The notes under the pieces: generated by a model
Databases searched by the model: none
What the model saw: only the letters and a program-made list of their open reading frames with translations
Told to the model about the DNA's origin: nothing
Position numbers and translations under genes: made by a program
Assembly: GCA_947683425.1 (NCBI GenBank)
Contig: CANTUQ010000077.1
Coordinates: 2,294,001 to 2,358,000 of the forward strand
DNA: 64,000 nt
DNA from: Excoecaria cochinchinensis
Lineage: Eukaryota > Streptophyta > Magnoliopsida > Malpighiales > Euphorbiaceae
Direction of reading: 5' to 3'
Part shown: positions 1 to 10,679 of the stretch, in pieces
Layout: each line of letters starts with the position of its first letter
Numbering within the stretch: the first letter of the stretch is position 1

Positions 1-24
1 CTAGGGTGTATTTGGGGTGTTACA
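1..24 (+). repeat. 3' terminus of a truncated LTR (TGTTACA end)
   Basis: The window opens with a sequence ending GGGGTGTTACA. This resembles the 3' end of plant LTRs of the TGTAACACCC...GGGTGTTACA type seen elsewhere here (35295, 41836). It abuts the tail of the integrase of element A, so it probably belongs to another element that cut off A's 3' end. Only 24 bases are visible, so family and orientation are inferred. Confidence 0.35.
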
Positions 25-50
25 TATTCTCATCTTTTGATTTTGAGTCC

Positions 51-835
51 TTAGCCATGGAACCTTTTTAATTTGTCGACATTAACCGGTTCCTTAAATT
101 CATTCCCATCGCTGTCTGCTAAATCGATGCTCCCTTTGTTAGCAACTTTTTCAGCACAAACGGACCCTCCCAGGTTGGTCTAAATTTTTCCCGGATGTCT
201 AGCACTCCCGACCTCATCATCTTAAAGACCAGATCCCCTTCTTTTAATGGGTGCTTTCGTACCTTCTTGCCAAACGACCGAGCTTGCCTCTTCTGATAAA
301 CCTGGTTGTGGTAATAAGCTCGCAACCTATCTTCATCCAATAGATTCAACTGTAGTAATCGCTGCTGTGCCCATTCTGCCTCTAGAATCTCAGCTTCCAT
401 GACTACCCTTAACGATCTCAACTCAATTTCAACTAGCAAAACCACTTCAGTTCCATATACCAGAGAAAATGGTGTTGCTCCTGTCGAGGTTCTGACTGTA
501 GATCTATAACCCCAGAGTACAAAGGGTAGCTTTCCTGCCCAGCCTTTGTAGCTTTGTACCATCTTGGCCAATATTCTTTTGACGTTCTTATTTGCTGCTT
601 CAACCACACCATTAGCCTGAGGTCGGTAAGGAGAAGACTTGTGATGCAGGATTCCATATTTTTGAAGCACCTATTTATTTTTTGCCAAGAATTGTACCCC
701 ATTATCAGACACAATGTGGTGCGAGAGGCCATATCTGCATATCAAATTTCGCTCGATGAATCTGGCCATGTCCCTGGCATCAATCTTCTTAAAAGATTCA
801 GTTTCAACCCATTTGGTGAAGTAATAAATGGCGAC
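51..835 (-). pseudogene. Integrase, catalytic core to C-terminus (element A, part 2)
   Basis: This is the second part of the integrase, which inserts retrotransposon cDNA into host DNA. From 835 downward it shows the FTKWVE stretch, the second acidic residue in SDNGVQF, and the catalytic Glu in the SPYRPQANGVVEAANKN region. A C-terminal tail follows (EGDLVF, KFRPTWEGPF), then KEP and LKRF motifs, with the stop at 51-53. An in-frame TAG lies at about 668-670, just before LQKYGILHH, and a frameshift near 118-125 separates the last 20 or so codons. The 5' part is at 16804-17350; element 1 interrupts the two. The family is secure; the protein is dead. Confidence 0.85.
831..835. repeat. Left target site duplication of element 1 (GCGAC)
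   Basis: GCGAC directly precedes the LTR end TGTGACGCGC at 836 and recurs at 16799-16803 directly after the other LTR. The integrase reading frame of element A continues across the pair. Confidence 0.92.
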
Positions 836-1837
836 TGTGACGCGCGCCGGACCCTGCGGCCGCCCCTCTGACCGCCCGCTTGAGGGCGATCGGGCAATTG
901 AGGGTCCCTTGGCAACTTGTAAAGATATTTACAAGTGCGTCTATTTTGGGCAACTAGGAGGTTTCATGGAGTCGCCACCCAATAGAACATTGGGAAAGTT
1001 TCTCTCGCCTCGGAGAGCCTAAGACTGCGCTTAGTATCCATTTTGGGCCAACCAAATGGGTCTTGAAAGGTAAACCTCTCGCCCTAAGGAGCCTATGATT
1101 AACGTCAAAGTCTCGTGACACAAGAGGTGTCTTGGAGGTCATTGTTCCAATGAGTGATCGGATAGACCTCTCGCCTCTTTGAGCCCAAAGACCAGAGATA
1201 GGTTCGGGACTTCTCATTTATTCGCACCTTGATTAATTTTACAATTAAGTTTTGAATTTATTACTTCACTCTCTTTCCACAAGATGCAATTTATTAAAAG
1301 GCGCAATTATTCACATCAAAAGCGTAAGATAAAATGGCATTAAAGCATAAAAAAACATAAAATAAAATTACAATAATACTAAGGGCAGAATACAACCCTC
1401 ATTGTAAAGAGTGCAATACATGCATAAAACGAGTTATTCATTTAGATGGGAACGTTGGTTCCAGACTACTTATTATTATAAAAAGATATAAGATTATTGA
1501 ATAAGTTTAAATCTTTGTTTGGGATGAAAACTAGGACATTGGTCCAGTTTTATTAACCAATATTTTATTTGGTAGAAAACATTTGTGTGGTGGTTCTTTT
1601 TAAGAGCGGTCGAAAATCATTTTATTATTATAGACCACAAATACATAAAATAAAATAAAATAGTAATTTCATATTTTTCGAATAAATAAATAAATTCTAA
1701 ATGAACGATTAAATGAATTAATTAGAAGAATTGATGGATGCAAAATATGATGACAATTATAATAATCCAACGAAAATAAAAATGCTAACAATAATATCAT
1801 ACAATAATAATATTAATAATAACACAAATAGTACTTG

Positions 1838-1900
<63 letters not shown>

Positions 1901-1902
1901 GC
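1838..1902. repeat. (AAT)n microsatellite in the LTR
   Basis: About twenty uninterrupted AAT units. The same tract in the partner LTR (about 15350-15379) has about ten, so it changed length after insertion. Further AAT-rich patches lie at 2206-2250. Confidence 0.9.
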
Positions 1903-2206
1903 AATAATGCAAATAATAATAATAATAATAACAATATATAAAATATAACAACAATCACAATAATAATTATAATTAATCATAACAAATAAAGAATAAAATA
2001 ATAGCAATAAAAAAAATAATAATAACAATATATGAAAACAGAAAATAATAAATGAATAAATATAACAATTAATTAATAACACCCAAATAATAATAATAAA
2101 TAAATAAATAAATATCATAACAATTAATTAACATAATCACAAAAACAGAATAATAAATTTTAAATAAAATAATAAAAATAATAAAAACAGAATTATAAAT
2201 AAATAT

Positions 2207-2237
<31 letters not shown>

Positions 2238-2896
2238 ATAATAATAAATAAGGGAAAATGACTTACCGTTCGCCGGAGCTTCGTCGGAGGGGAGGTGGTC
2301 GACACCACCAACGCCGGAGGATAGATCGGCGTCCGAGGAGTTCGCCGCCGGGGTCCACGTGCCAGAAGACGGCGCCGATTGGCCGGGAAATGCTTGCGAA
2401 GCCGCTGCCCCTCTCTTGCCGATCTGGCTTTTTTCGGCGAGTGGCGGTGGCTGGTCGATGCCGGCCGGTGCGTCTCGCTCTCCTCTGTCTGGCGGTGGGG
2501 CGCGTGTCGCTATGGACGGCGGCGGTTGGCCGGCGGAACTCACGCCTCCTCCCTTTCTTCTTTCTCTTTTTTTCCTCCGGTCCAGCGTCCCTGTTTGGCC
2601 CCTAGTTCCCCTTTCCTCTCTTCTTTCTATTTCTTTTCTTTTACTTTGATATTTGGTTTTTCTTTTGTCTTTGATCTCTCTTACTCTCTCTTTTATTTTC
2701 TTGTTCTTGCTCTCTTTTCCTTCCTATTTCTTTTTCTTCTTGGTCTTTGCTCAGCCGACTTGCTCTTGCTCTCTCTTCTTACTCTCTTTTTCTTTGCTTA
2801 GCCGACCTCCCTCTCTTCTTTCTCTTTTCTTTTTCTTAGTCTTTTTCCCTTGATCTGCCGAGAGAGAGAGACCCCTCATTTCTCTTCATTCTTTTC

Positions 2897-2904
2897 TTTT
2901 TATA
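2897..2904 (-). promoter_or_regulatory. Putative TATA box, element 1 3' LTR
   Basis: TATAAAAA on the minus strand, about 420 bp inside the LTR. The 5' LTR copy is at 16369-16376. Assigned from motif and position only. Confidence 0.5.
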
Positions 2905-3320
2905 CCCTAAAATTAGGGTTGGTTTTTGGGTCATAATGGTAATTTCCTCCATTTTAATTTCTTAATTAATTTAACTTAATTCAAATAACACACATTAATT
3001 AATTTAAACATTACATATTAATTACATTATATATTTTACATCTTACTATAATTAATCTATTTAATATATCATATAATTTATCTAATTAATTAAACACTTT
3101 ACATATTAACTAATTAATCTTTAATCTTTCATGCATTTTAATTATCTAATTAAACTTACAATATTAATAAATTAAATTAACCCAACATTAATAATTAATT
3201 TCTAATTTTACCTACCTAATCTATATTATATATATATATATTATTGTTTTTCGGAGGGAATTACTAAGGACCCAAAATCACTTTTTGACATTAAACCCGA
3301 CTCGGGACCCAGTGTCTACA

Positions 3321-3335
3321 GTTACCCCCAATTTT
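3321..3335 (-). promoter_or_regulatory. Polypurine tract of element 1
   Basis: On the minus strand AATTGGGGGTAAC directly precedes the LTR start TGTAGACAC. The same arrangement appears before the LTRs at 56350 (GAGGGCAAC) and 63877 (TTGGGGGTAAC). It would prime plus-strand cDNA synthesis. Confidence 0.75.
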
Positions 3336-3499
3336 GGAGAAGCTAGTGTATAGACACCTAGGTGAGCCAAAATTCAAAGAAGGAAGAGAGAGAATTACAT
3401 AGCTGGGGATGCCCGACCTTACCTTGTTGGTGCTGGTACATATGCCCTTACCGGTCTCATCTCGACTTGTTTCTGCTGGCCTCGTCTCGGCTCGCGCAG

Positions 3500-4480
3500 C
3501 TTTGGTGAGATGTAGTGCTCTCTGACTACAACCTCTATTTGTGGCCTGTGCTACCACGAGTGTTCCGCTAGCCTCGTCTCGGCCTGCACGGAGTTTGTGA
3601 GATGCGGCACTCTCTGACTGCAATCCCGGTTGTGAGATGTAGTACTCTCTGACTACAATCCCGATTCGTTGGAATTTCCTTGCTAACCCCCATCCGATCT
3701 GCAAGGTGCGTAGTACTCTCTGACTACGACTTGTGAGATGCAGTACTCTCTGACTACAATCCCGATGTGAAGACCAGTCTAACCGCATCTTCGATTTGTG
3801 AAGTTCCCTTGCTAATCCCCATCCGATCTGCAAGGTGCGTAGCACTCTCTGGCTGCCACGTGAACTGTGAGATGTAGCACTCTCTGGCTACAATCTCGGT
3901 GTGAAGAGCAGTGTTCTCTAACTGCAACTTCGATAGGTGAAGTTCCCTTGCTAACCCCCATCCGATCTACAAGGTACGTAGCACTCTCTGGCTGCCGCGT
4001 GAACTGTGAGATGTAGCACTCTCTGGCTACAATCTCGGTGTGAAGAGCAGTGTTCTCTAACTGCAACTTCGATTGGTGAAGTTCCTTTGCTAACCCCCAT
4101 CCGATCTACAAGGTGCGTAGCACTCTCTGGCTGCCGCATGAACTGTGAGATGTAGCACTCTCTGGCTACAATCTCGGTGTGAAAAGCAGTGTTCTCTAAC
4201 TTCAACTTCATTTTGTGAGATATAGTGTTCTCTAACTGCAGTCCCACCTTGTGAGGTGCAGTGTTCTCTAACTGCAGTCCCGCCTTGTGAGGTGTAGTGC
4301 TCTCTGACTACAACCTCGATTGGTGAGATGCAGTGTTCTCTAACTGCAGCTTAAATTGTGAGATGCAGTGTTCTCTAACTGCAGTCCCGCCTTGTGAGGT
4401 GTAGTGCTCTCTGACTACAACCTCGATTGGTGAGATGCAGTGTTCTCTAACTGCAGTCCCGGTTGCGATCTGCTCTATCG
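3500..4480 (-). repeat. Tandem hairpin array in the 3' untranslated region of element 1
   Basis: Units of about 36 bp each carry a 20-nt inverted repeat: a 6-bp stem around an 8-nt loop containing CTCT. Clear copies are 3511-3530 (TGTAGT/ACTACA), 3638-3657, 3709-3728 (CGTAGT/ACTACG), 3873-3892 (TGTAGC/GCTACA) and 4329-4348 (TGCAGT/ACTGCA). A longer period of about 138 bp is visible between 3660 and 4210 (the GTGAAGTTCC segments near 3799, 3938 and 4076). The array lies between the internal region and the polypurine tract, the hypervariable 3' region known to hold tandem repeats in Tat/Ogre elements. Confidence 0.9.
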
Positions 4481-4589
4481 CTGATGTTTATCTTGAAATT
4501 TCCTTTTTTCTGCAAAAAAAGGAAAACGCAAATTTGTAGGGTAAATTATAAAAGAGACACGTACCTGTGGCAGTACCTGCCTATTGGGG

Positions 4590-4730
4590 TCGTTGTCAGT
4601 TGACGCTCACTGGGAGACTTTGATGCTCACTGATGCTCATTGAGAGACTTGATGCTCACTGGGAGGCTTTGATGCTCACTGAGAGGCTTTGATGCTCACT
4701 GAGAGACTTTAATGCTCACTAATTGCCCCT
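4590..4730. repeat. Short tandem repeat, unit TTTGATGCTCACTGAGAGGC-like
   Basis: Five or more imperfect copies of an approximately 23-bp unit containing GATGCTCACT. Second repeat family in the 3' region of element 1. Confidence 0.7.
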
Positions 4731-4989
4731 CGGCACAGCGTGGACAGGCTTGCTTTTCTGGGTAGTGTCTGACAACGTTGAACCGAACCCATCATTTGGT
4801 CGGACCTTTCTCCTGAGTCACGTACATGGCAATATATACAAAATATTGTGTGTGTATGGGAGCATGTGTGCAAAATGTATATATACATTTGAATTCGGAT
4901 TTTATACACTTTGTGTGATGTGTGTGAGCGTACATCTTATGATAGAAAAACTTACCTGCTTGCCCCCGGCATGGCATGCATGAATAGGC

Positions 4990-5130
4990 TTGCTTCCTGC
5001 TCAAAAGGCTTTCAGATTTCGCCTCCTCAGAGGACTTTGAGATCTTTACTTCCTTAGAGGACTTTTAGATTTTACCTCGCCCCCTCGGAGGACTTAGAAA
5101 TTTTGCCCCCTCAGAGGACTTCGAGAGTTT
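4990..5130. repeat. Imperfect repeats around TCAGAGGACTTTGAGA
   Basis: Four imperfect copies of a 35-40 bp unit with the core (C/T)AGAGGACTT. No coding potential seen between here and the CACTA element. Confidence 0.6.
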
Positions 5131-5450
5131 ACTTGTCGATGTGAGACTGATGTATATTATCTACTGTACGTTGGACACCATGTGTGGAATGCATGTGAAA
5201 GGTTATGCATTTATGAAATGACATGCAAAGGACTATGATCCTGAAATGCTTATGCGTATGTCATATATGCCAATGGCCTATATCCATGTGGAAGATTATG
5301 GAACATGTGCTAAGAATCGTTATTCTAACATGTTTGCAAATGATCATGAACGAGAAAGACATGCAAAAAGTTCATGCATGAGAGATATATGCAAAGAGAT
5401 TGTGTATGCAAACTATGTGCAAATGACCATGCATGCAAATGATCATGCAT
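5131..5450. other. Internal sequence of element 1, no gene seen
   Basis: AT-rich sequence with many ATGTGCAAA and GCATGC-type words. Comparable sequence is at 11345-11640 and 13500-14040, and in reverse orientation in element 2 (about 55270-55480). It is shared element-internal sequence of unknown role. Confidence 0.55.
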
Positions 5451-5453
5451 GTG
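5451..5453. repeat. Left TSD of the CACTA element (GTG)
   Basis: GTG before CACTACAAG at 5454, repeated at 11338-11340. A 3-bp TSD is the rule for CACTA transposons. Confidence 0.85.
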
Positions 5454-5479
5454 CACTACAAGAAATTACACTTTTTAAG

Positions 5480-6060
5480 ACTCAAAAAATTGTCACGAAA
5501 AATTCATTTTTCGTCTCTGAAAATATAAGGTGATGATTTTTTATCGTCACAGAGAACGTAACGGTAGGCGCGTAACATAAAAGTTTACGTGACGATTTAC
5601 TTTTTTGTCACCATAAGTATCATTTTTTGTGACGAAAATGATTATCGTCATCTTTAGTTCTTACTTTTCATGACAAAAATTATGTCATAAATAAAATTAT
5701 ATTTCGTCACATTTTATTGTTTATCGTCACTAAAGATTGGTATTTTTTATGACAAATTTAAAATTCATCACGAAATTAAATATTTTTAATGGCGAAACTC
5801 TGCTTCTGATTAAAACTATTAAGCATTGGTTACGTAATTATCGTCACAAATAAATATAATTTTCGTCATAAAATATTTAATTTCGTCACTAAATCTAATA
5901 CTTTAAGTGACGAAAAATGATTTCGTCATTAAATTAATGTGTATTAACGATGAATGTAAATCGTCATATTACGTTACATTTTAGTGACATAAATAGGGAT
6001 AAAAATAATTGTCACAAAAAATAGTTTGTGACAATTTTTTATTGTCATTAAATTATATTT
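5480..6060. repeat. Left subterminal repeat region of the CACTA element
   Basis: Many copies of TCGTCAC, GTGACGA and close variants (TTTCGTCA, ATTGTCAC) in both orientations within about 600 bp. The right end at 10680-11330 is built the same way. Confidence 0.8.
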
Positions 6061-6393
6061 TTTTTATTACAATTTTAATATCGTAATTGTAAACATTATA
6101 TCGTTATTTATGAACTAATAAGTCGACAAATTATGACAAATATACTTATCATATATGCATTGTAGTAAAAATGACACATTTTAAATTTAATGTCAAACAA
6201 TCAATTAAATTTCTAAAGAAAATCTAATATAATGTATTTATTCAAATAAAAGGTTAATTAAAAAAAAACATACTATCTAATACAAAAAATTAAATTTGCA
6301 TTCTAATCAAGAAATAAAATCTGTTGAAACTTCAAAATTTGCATCGTGTTCCTGCAAAAAAAAATCTTATATTAGATAAAAAAAACTCAATCA
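6061..6393. other. CACTA interior, AT-rich, no gene seen
   Basis: The missing 3' exons of the syntaxin gene (SNARE motif, membrane anchor) would be expected on this side on the minus strand. I find nothing resembling them here. Confidence 0.5.
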
Positions 6394-6720
6394 TGTAACA
6401 CCCTTCATTTATACACACTACGATTCCAATGACCCATCCGCCCTATAGCTATTTAGTTTTATTATTCATTCAATCAAAATACAAATATGTCACTTAATTT
6501 TACCGAAATTTCGGCAGAATTCCCTCTATAATATTGCCTATCCCCTGTAATCAATAAAATCTTTACATTTCAAATAATCATATATTTATTCACCCCACTT
6601 CAATTCAAACTCCAATACAAGTTTGCCCATCCTCCAATTTAGATCCAATCTCACACACCATATCTTATAATATACTTATATTATCCAAATTTCAGTACTC
6701 AATTCAATTATACAAAATAC
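6394..6720. repeat. LTR-like fragment inside the CACTA element
   Basis: Starts TGTAACACCC and contains ACCGAAATTTCGGCAGAATT, a word common in chromovirus-type plant LTRs. No partner end or TSD was found, so this is a low-confidence reading. Confidence 0.3.
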
Positions 6721-6807
6721 AAAAGTATAATATTAATATATCAAAACTATCAACTAAAAATAAATGCACAAGTATCACATTGACGTAAATTAAAGAGTTG
6801 AAAATAC

Positions 6808-8754
6808 CACTGAGTTCTGAAATTGTAGATTCCACGTTATGAAGAGCACCTGCACGATTTTGACTATAATCTTCCTGCCTTGGCGCAACCTGCTGCAACA
6901 TGGACATTTCCATATGGTGGGAAGGCGCATTGTCCACAGCTGGCCTCCGTCTGTACTGAAACAAAACGTTTAATTAGCGCTACATTTCTAAAACAATGCT
7001 TTGGAAGCTAGACAATATTCAAAAAACCAAATCCTAAAACAAAAGTTGTATCAAGTTTGAATACAAATTTAGTAAGCAAACATGACGTTTGATATGCCAA
7101 AACCCAAAGGAGTGTATTAACTTGTGATAATTAAATAAGCAAATCCACCTATTTCAACAGACCAAAACATGGACAATGCATCACCAGGCCAATTTAATCT
7201 AGTGGTAACCCTCCTTTTTCTATAAGGTCCAATGATTGGTGGGAAGGATTCAAAATAAAACTAAATTTCCTTTTTTATAAAGAAAGAAACAGGTTGCTTG
7301 AGGAGAACTTGAGCAGTTACAACAAGTGTTCTATATAAAGAATTTGTAGAACCATAGTTATACTGATGTTACTAATGATTATACACAAGCAAACTGTTTT
7401 GGTTTTTTTTTTCCAACTTGTAAATCCATTCTTAAATGTGAGCATACACTTGTAAATGTGCAAGTTCATGGTTTGAAACTCATAAGAGTCAACAAGATCT
7501 TAGTTATCACATAAAAATAGAAAACGTAGCCAAATTACGCCAGAAAATATGATGGTTAGTAACAAATGATTATAGTGTGCAAAAATATAAAAAACGCACC
7601 TCAATTGGTTGGCAACTTGAAAACCATTCGGTGGCAATCTGGTGAGAGAGAAAAGAATGATTAATTTCGTGGAAACATTCATCATTCTAAAAACAATAAT
7701 CTGAACTTTCCCATAAATAGAATCAATAAGGATTAAAAATGAACTGTGAAGGAAATTCGAACTAACATCTCTTTAAAACTAATACACCAATAGACAGATA
7801 ATTATTAAAGCAACAAAGCTTCAAGACAGGAAAGCGGATGTTCTTTTCACTTAAAAACACGGGCAATTACTTTGAAGTTGCTAATATATGATTGCCTTTT
7901 TATGTCTAATTATGCCTAAAAATACACGTCCACATGTTACAGTAAAAGAAAGTATGTTTCATCTCAATAACTAATGAGGAAAAGTTTACTTCGTTCATGC
8001 AATTGTGCTGTTTTCTAACTCAGTTACCACAAGTCCCTGGAAGGGGCTCATTTTCAGCAATAGGGAAAATCACCTACTTGACACCTAAAGTAACGATCAA
8101 TTCTATGCTTTACCATAAATATTAGTTAAATGACAATCCAAATTCACATAGAATAAAAAACAGAAAGTTGGTATCACAAATTTGTTAGTTGTATCAAGGT
8201 AGCTGGTGCGTCTCATTAACAGTATATGGAAAGAAGTAGGTTATTAAAAGTTTCCAAAGACTTACGAGGATGGATGTGAATCACCAAAGGCATGTCCTGA
8301 ACCTGACCAAGGTGGCGGCTCAGTCATGGGTTTTGCTTGCTGCATAAAAGGGTTCTCTCTTGAAGCATTTGAGGAAAATATCTGCTTCCTATTCTCATGA
8401 GCCTTAATATTCTGCAGGGATATGAAAAACCACATTGAGAGAGAGTAGAATTGTTAGAAGGTGCTAAGCCGGACCAGCAATAAGAGCTATTAGTAACACT
8501 AACCTCTGTTCCAGTAATTAACACATCTTGAAGCTCTTTTGTAGCTCCCATAAGTTTACCCTTCAAGTCATCACACACTGCTGTGGAATGAACAACTCTA
8601 TCCTTAGAGTAATTCCCATCAGCTATTTCCATGTTTTGAAGGGTTTGCAGATCCGTAAGGGCAGTATTTAATGTTGTAATATCATTCTTTATCAAGGCAG
8701 TTAATTCTTGTATTTCAACAGTCCGATCATCAAACATTGATGACCTCTTTGCAA
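6808..8754 (-). pseudogene. SYP31: Captured gene fragment: four exons of a SYP31-type Golgi syntaxin (Qa-SNARE)
   Basis: SYP31 is a plant Sed5/syntaxin-5-type SNARE for vesicle fusion at the Golgi. On the minus strand the exons are 8754-8504 (251 bp), 8411-8266 (146), 7638-7600 (39) and 6950-6808 (143). Each of the three internal introns (8503-8412, 8265-7639, 7599-6951) begins GT and ends AG, and CAG precedes the first exon. The phases fit (2+83 codons; 48 codons+2; 1+12+2; 1+47+1), giving about 193 codons with no stop. Recognisable stretches are DDRTVEIQEL, LQTLQNMEIADGNYS, VCDDLK, MGATKELQDVL, KAHENRKQIFSSNASRENP, EPPPWS, MEMSMLQQ and HNVESTISELS. The N-terminal exons and the SNARE helix and membrane anchor are absent. 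It is a fragment carried by the transposon, not a working syntaxin. Confidence 0.9.
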
Positions 8755-10119
8755 CTGCATATTGACACAGCAAAAAGAAAAAGCCAGGGTAAGCATAGCA
8801 TCACCAAGCCATTAAAAGCTACACTGAGCAATTACCCAACAACAAGAATGACAACTCATTTATCAACGAAGTTTTCTTGTTCTATAAAAAGAACAAACTC
8901 TTTGCTTTAGTTAAGCTGAAAATTAAGCAAAATTCAGCTTTCAAGGAAAATTAGAAGTTGCATTCAGTAGATGATATAAAGAAAAGCTAAACTAAAGCAT
9001 TTAAGTGTTTTATAATAAATAAACATTTAACCTTTGAGCTAAATGTCAATCACCCATTCACTTCTAATATATATACACATGTATGTACTCTATTAAATTT
9101 CATACATTGCTGACAGATTTTAGTCACATTAATATGTCAGCTAAGTAAATTCATAAAAAAAAAATTAGATTGATAGTAATCAATGTCCATATACATTTCG
9201 ATCCATATTGTCAGGAAAATAAACCCGTTGACCCATAAATACTATACACATTCACACGCATACATGCATACTAATAAATATACATACATTAAAAATTTAC
9301 TTGGAATATGCCTCATTCATATATTCGCTTTAAAATACACACTCATTCGCACAGGTCTTATTTAAGCTTAATATACATGATCTATTTCATTAGCAAAATT
9401 TACCAATTTATAATTAATTAGCTGGTCTAAATTCCCAACTAACAGCTAACCCTCCCTTGTCCTCAGTTATTACATCCTAACTTAACACATATATTCTTAA
9501 GCTTAGTACAAATTTCACAAAATTAAGATACATTTTTAATTATGCCTTAAGATGGTTCCAATATTTAATCTCAATTCATCAATTCAACTTAATTTGCTCA
9601 ATTTATTAAAACTTTAACTCACAGTCCAAAATGACTAACTAAACAAATCAAATTCACTAATTCTTCAAGTATTACTAATTACACTTCCATTACCTACCTA
9701 TGCATTTTTGATATCCATTTATATATGAAGATTTAATTTCCGTTAAGTTATCTATAAATTTAATTACTAATCTGATTTATGTGTCAAATTTAACTTTTAC
9801 AAAAATAATGTACAATGTAAATTCTAACTTACATATTAACCTATATTTCTTCCATTTACAAGTACTGTTCTAGTTCCCAGCTACGGACAATTTCCCAATT
9901 CTTCCATTCAACCCGCAATTCTGTAAGTCTTAATTTCATTTCTAATTAGCTATGCCAAAACTCATGAAAATACAACAAACAAGCCAATGGTATCCAACAT
10001 ACATACTATCCACTTAATTGCATTTAGTAAAATCACACTTAATAAATTTTAATTTATGGAAGAATCACATAGGAAAGTAATTTTGGTGGCCACATACCTA
10101 TTTTCTGCTTTTTTTTTTT
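8755..10119. other. CACTA interior between the exons and the GC-rich patch
   Basis: AT-rich, with short frames only. The first part may be intron sequence of the captured gene. I could not find the upstream syntaxin exons here. Confidence 0.45.
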
Positions 10120-10560
10120 TCCTTTTCACGATCACCGGAGATTCGCCGGAGGCGCTGAGATCACCGGAAGGAAGCTTGAAGTCTCGGGGTCCCTTTTCCG
10201 ATGATCACGAGCCGTGAAGGCCGTTCGTTTCGCCGAAATTGTCAACGGAAGCTTCGGTTCTCTTCTCCTTTGATCTGCTCAATGCCGGCGATTGAGGACG
10301 ATCCACGGCCACCATGATATTCATCTGCCCACTAGGAGTCCAGCCATGCCGCTCGTGTCGTCCCTCGCCATCGCAACTCGCCGAAAACCGCTGAAAAACT
10401 CGCGGTTCTCCTCCCGATCTCCATGAATGACGACGTCGTGCTGGGGAGAGAGACGCCGTGACCAGCAACTGCGAGGAGTCCGCTGCTCGCCGTCGACAGC
10501 CGCCAACCGCTCGCCCCCCTCCGCCGCTCCGCCGTCTCTCTCTCCTTCTCTTCTCTTATC
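10120..10560 (-). other. GC-rich patch, possibly a captured 5' UTR or first exon
   Basis: The base composition changes abruptly to GC-rich (CCGGCGA, GCGGAGG words). On the minus strand it reads as a purine-rich GAGAGA leader at about 10560-10530 and then two overlapping short frames (10506-10321 and 10468-10205). Neither resembles a protein I know. The position upstream of the syntaxin exons would suit a promoter or 5' UTR taken from the same or another gene. Unrecognised. Confidence 0.35.
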
Positions 10561-10679
10561 GGATTCTATCTCCCTTCTGCTCCCCGTTTCATGACTCCCC
10601 TTTCTATTATTATTGTATTTTTATATATAATTTAGTTATTTTTGACAAAATATAAAAGACAAACTAATTTTGTAACATA

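Larger units (their letters stand above)
836..3320 (-). repeat. 3' LTR of element 1
   Basis: This 2485-bp LTR reads TGTAGACACTGGGTCCCGAG to GGCGCGCGTCACA on the minus strand. A TATA-like TATAAAAA on the minus strand lies at 2897-2904, about 420 bp from the LTR start. A GC-rich segment (about 2260-2560) and a CT-rich segment (2560-2870) follow the TATA-like site in transcription order; they give long open frames that I do not treat as genes. An (AAT)n tract at about 1838-1902 is longer than in the partner LTR and explains most of the length difference. Confidence 0.92.

Noticed and set aside
1757..2311. Long minus-strand frames rich in Tyr and Ile
   Set aside because: They translate (AAT)n and AT-rich repeats and recur in the partner LTR at 15325-16015; no protein features.
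2258..2853. Plus-strand frames in the GC-rich and CT-rich part of the LTR
   Set aside because: Repeated at 15730-16437, antisense to the element, low complexity; LTR sequence rather than a gene.
3291..4247. Frames with repeated REHCSSH and SQRVLHLT words
   Set aside because: They are translations of the tandem hairpin array; reading frame follows repeat period, not selection.
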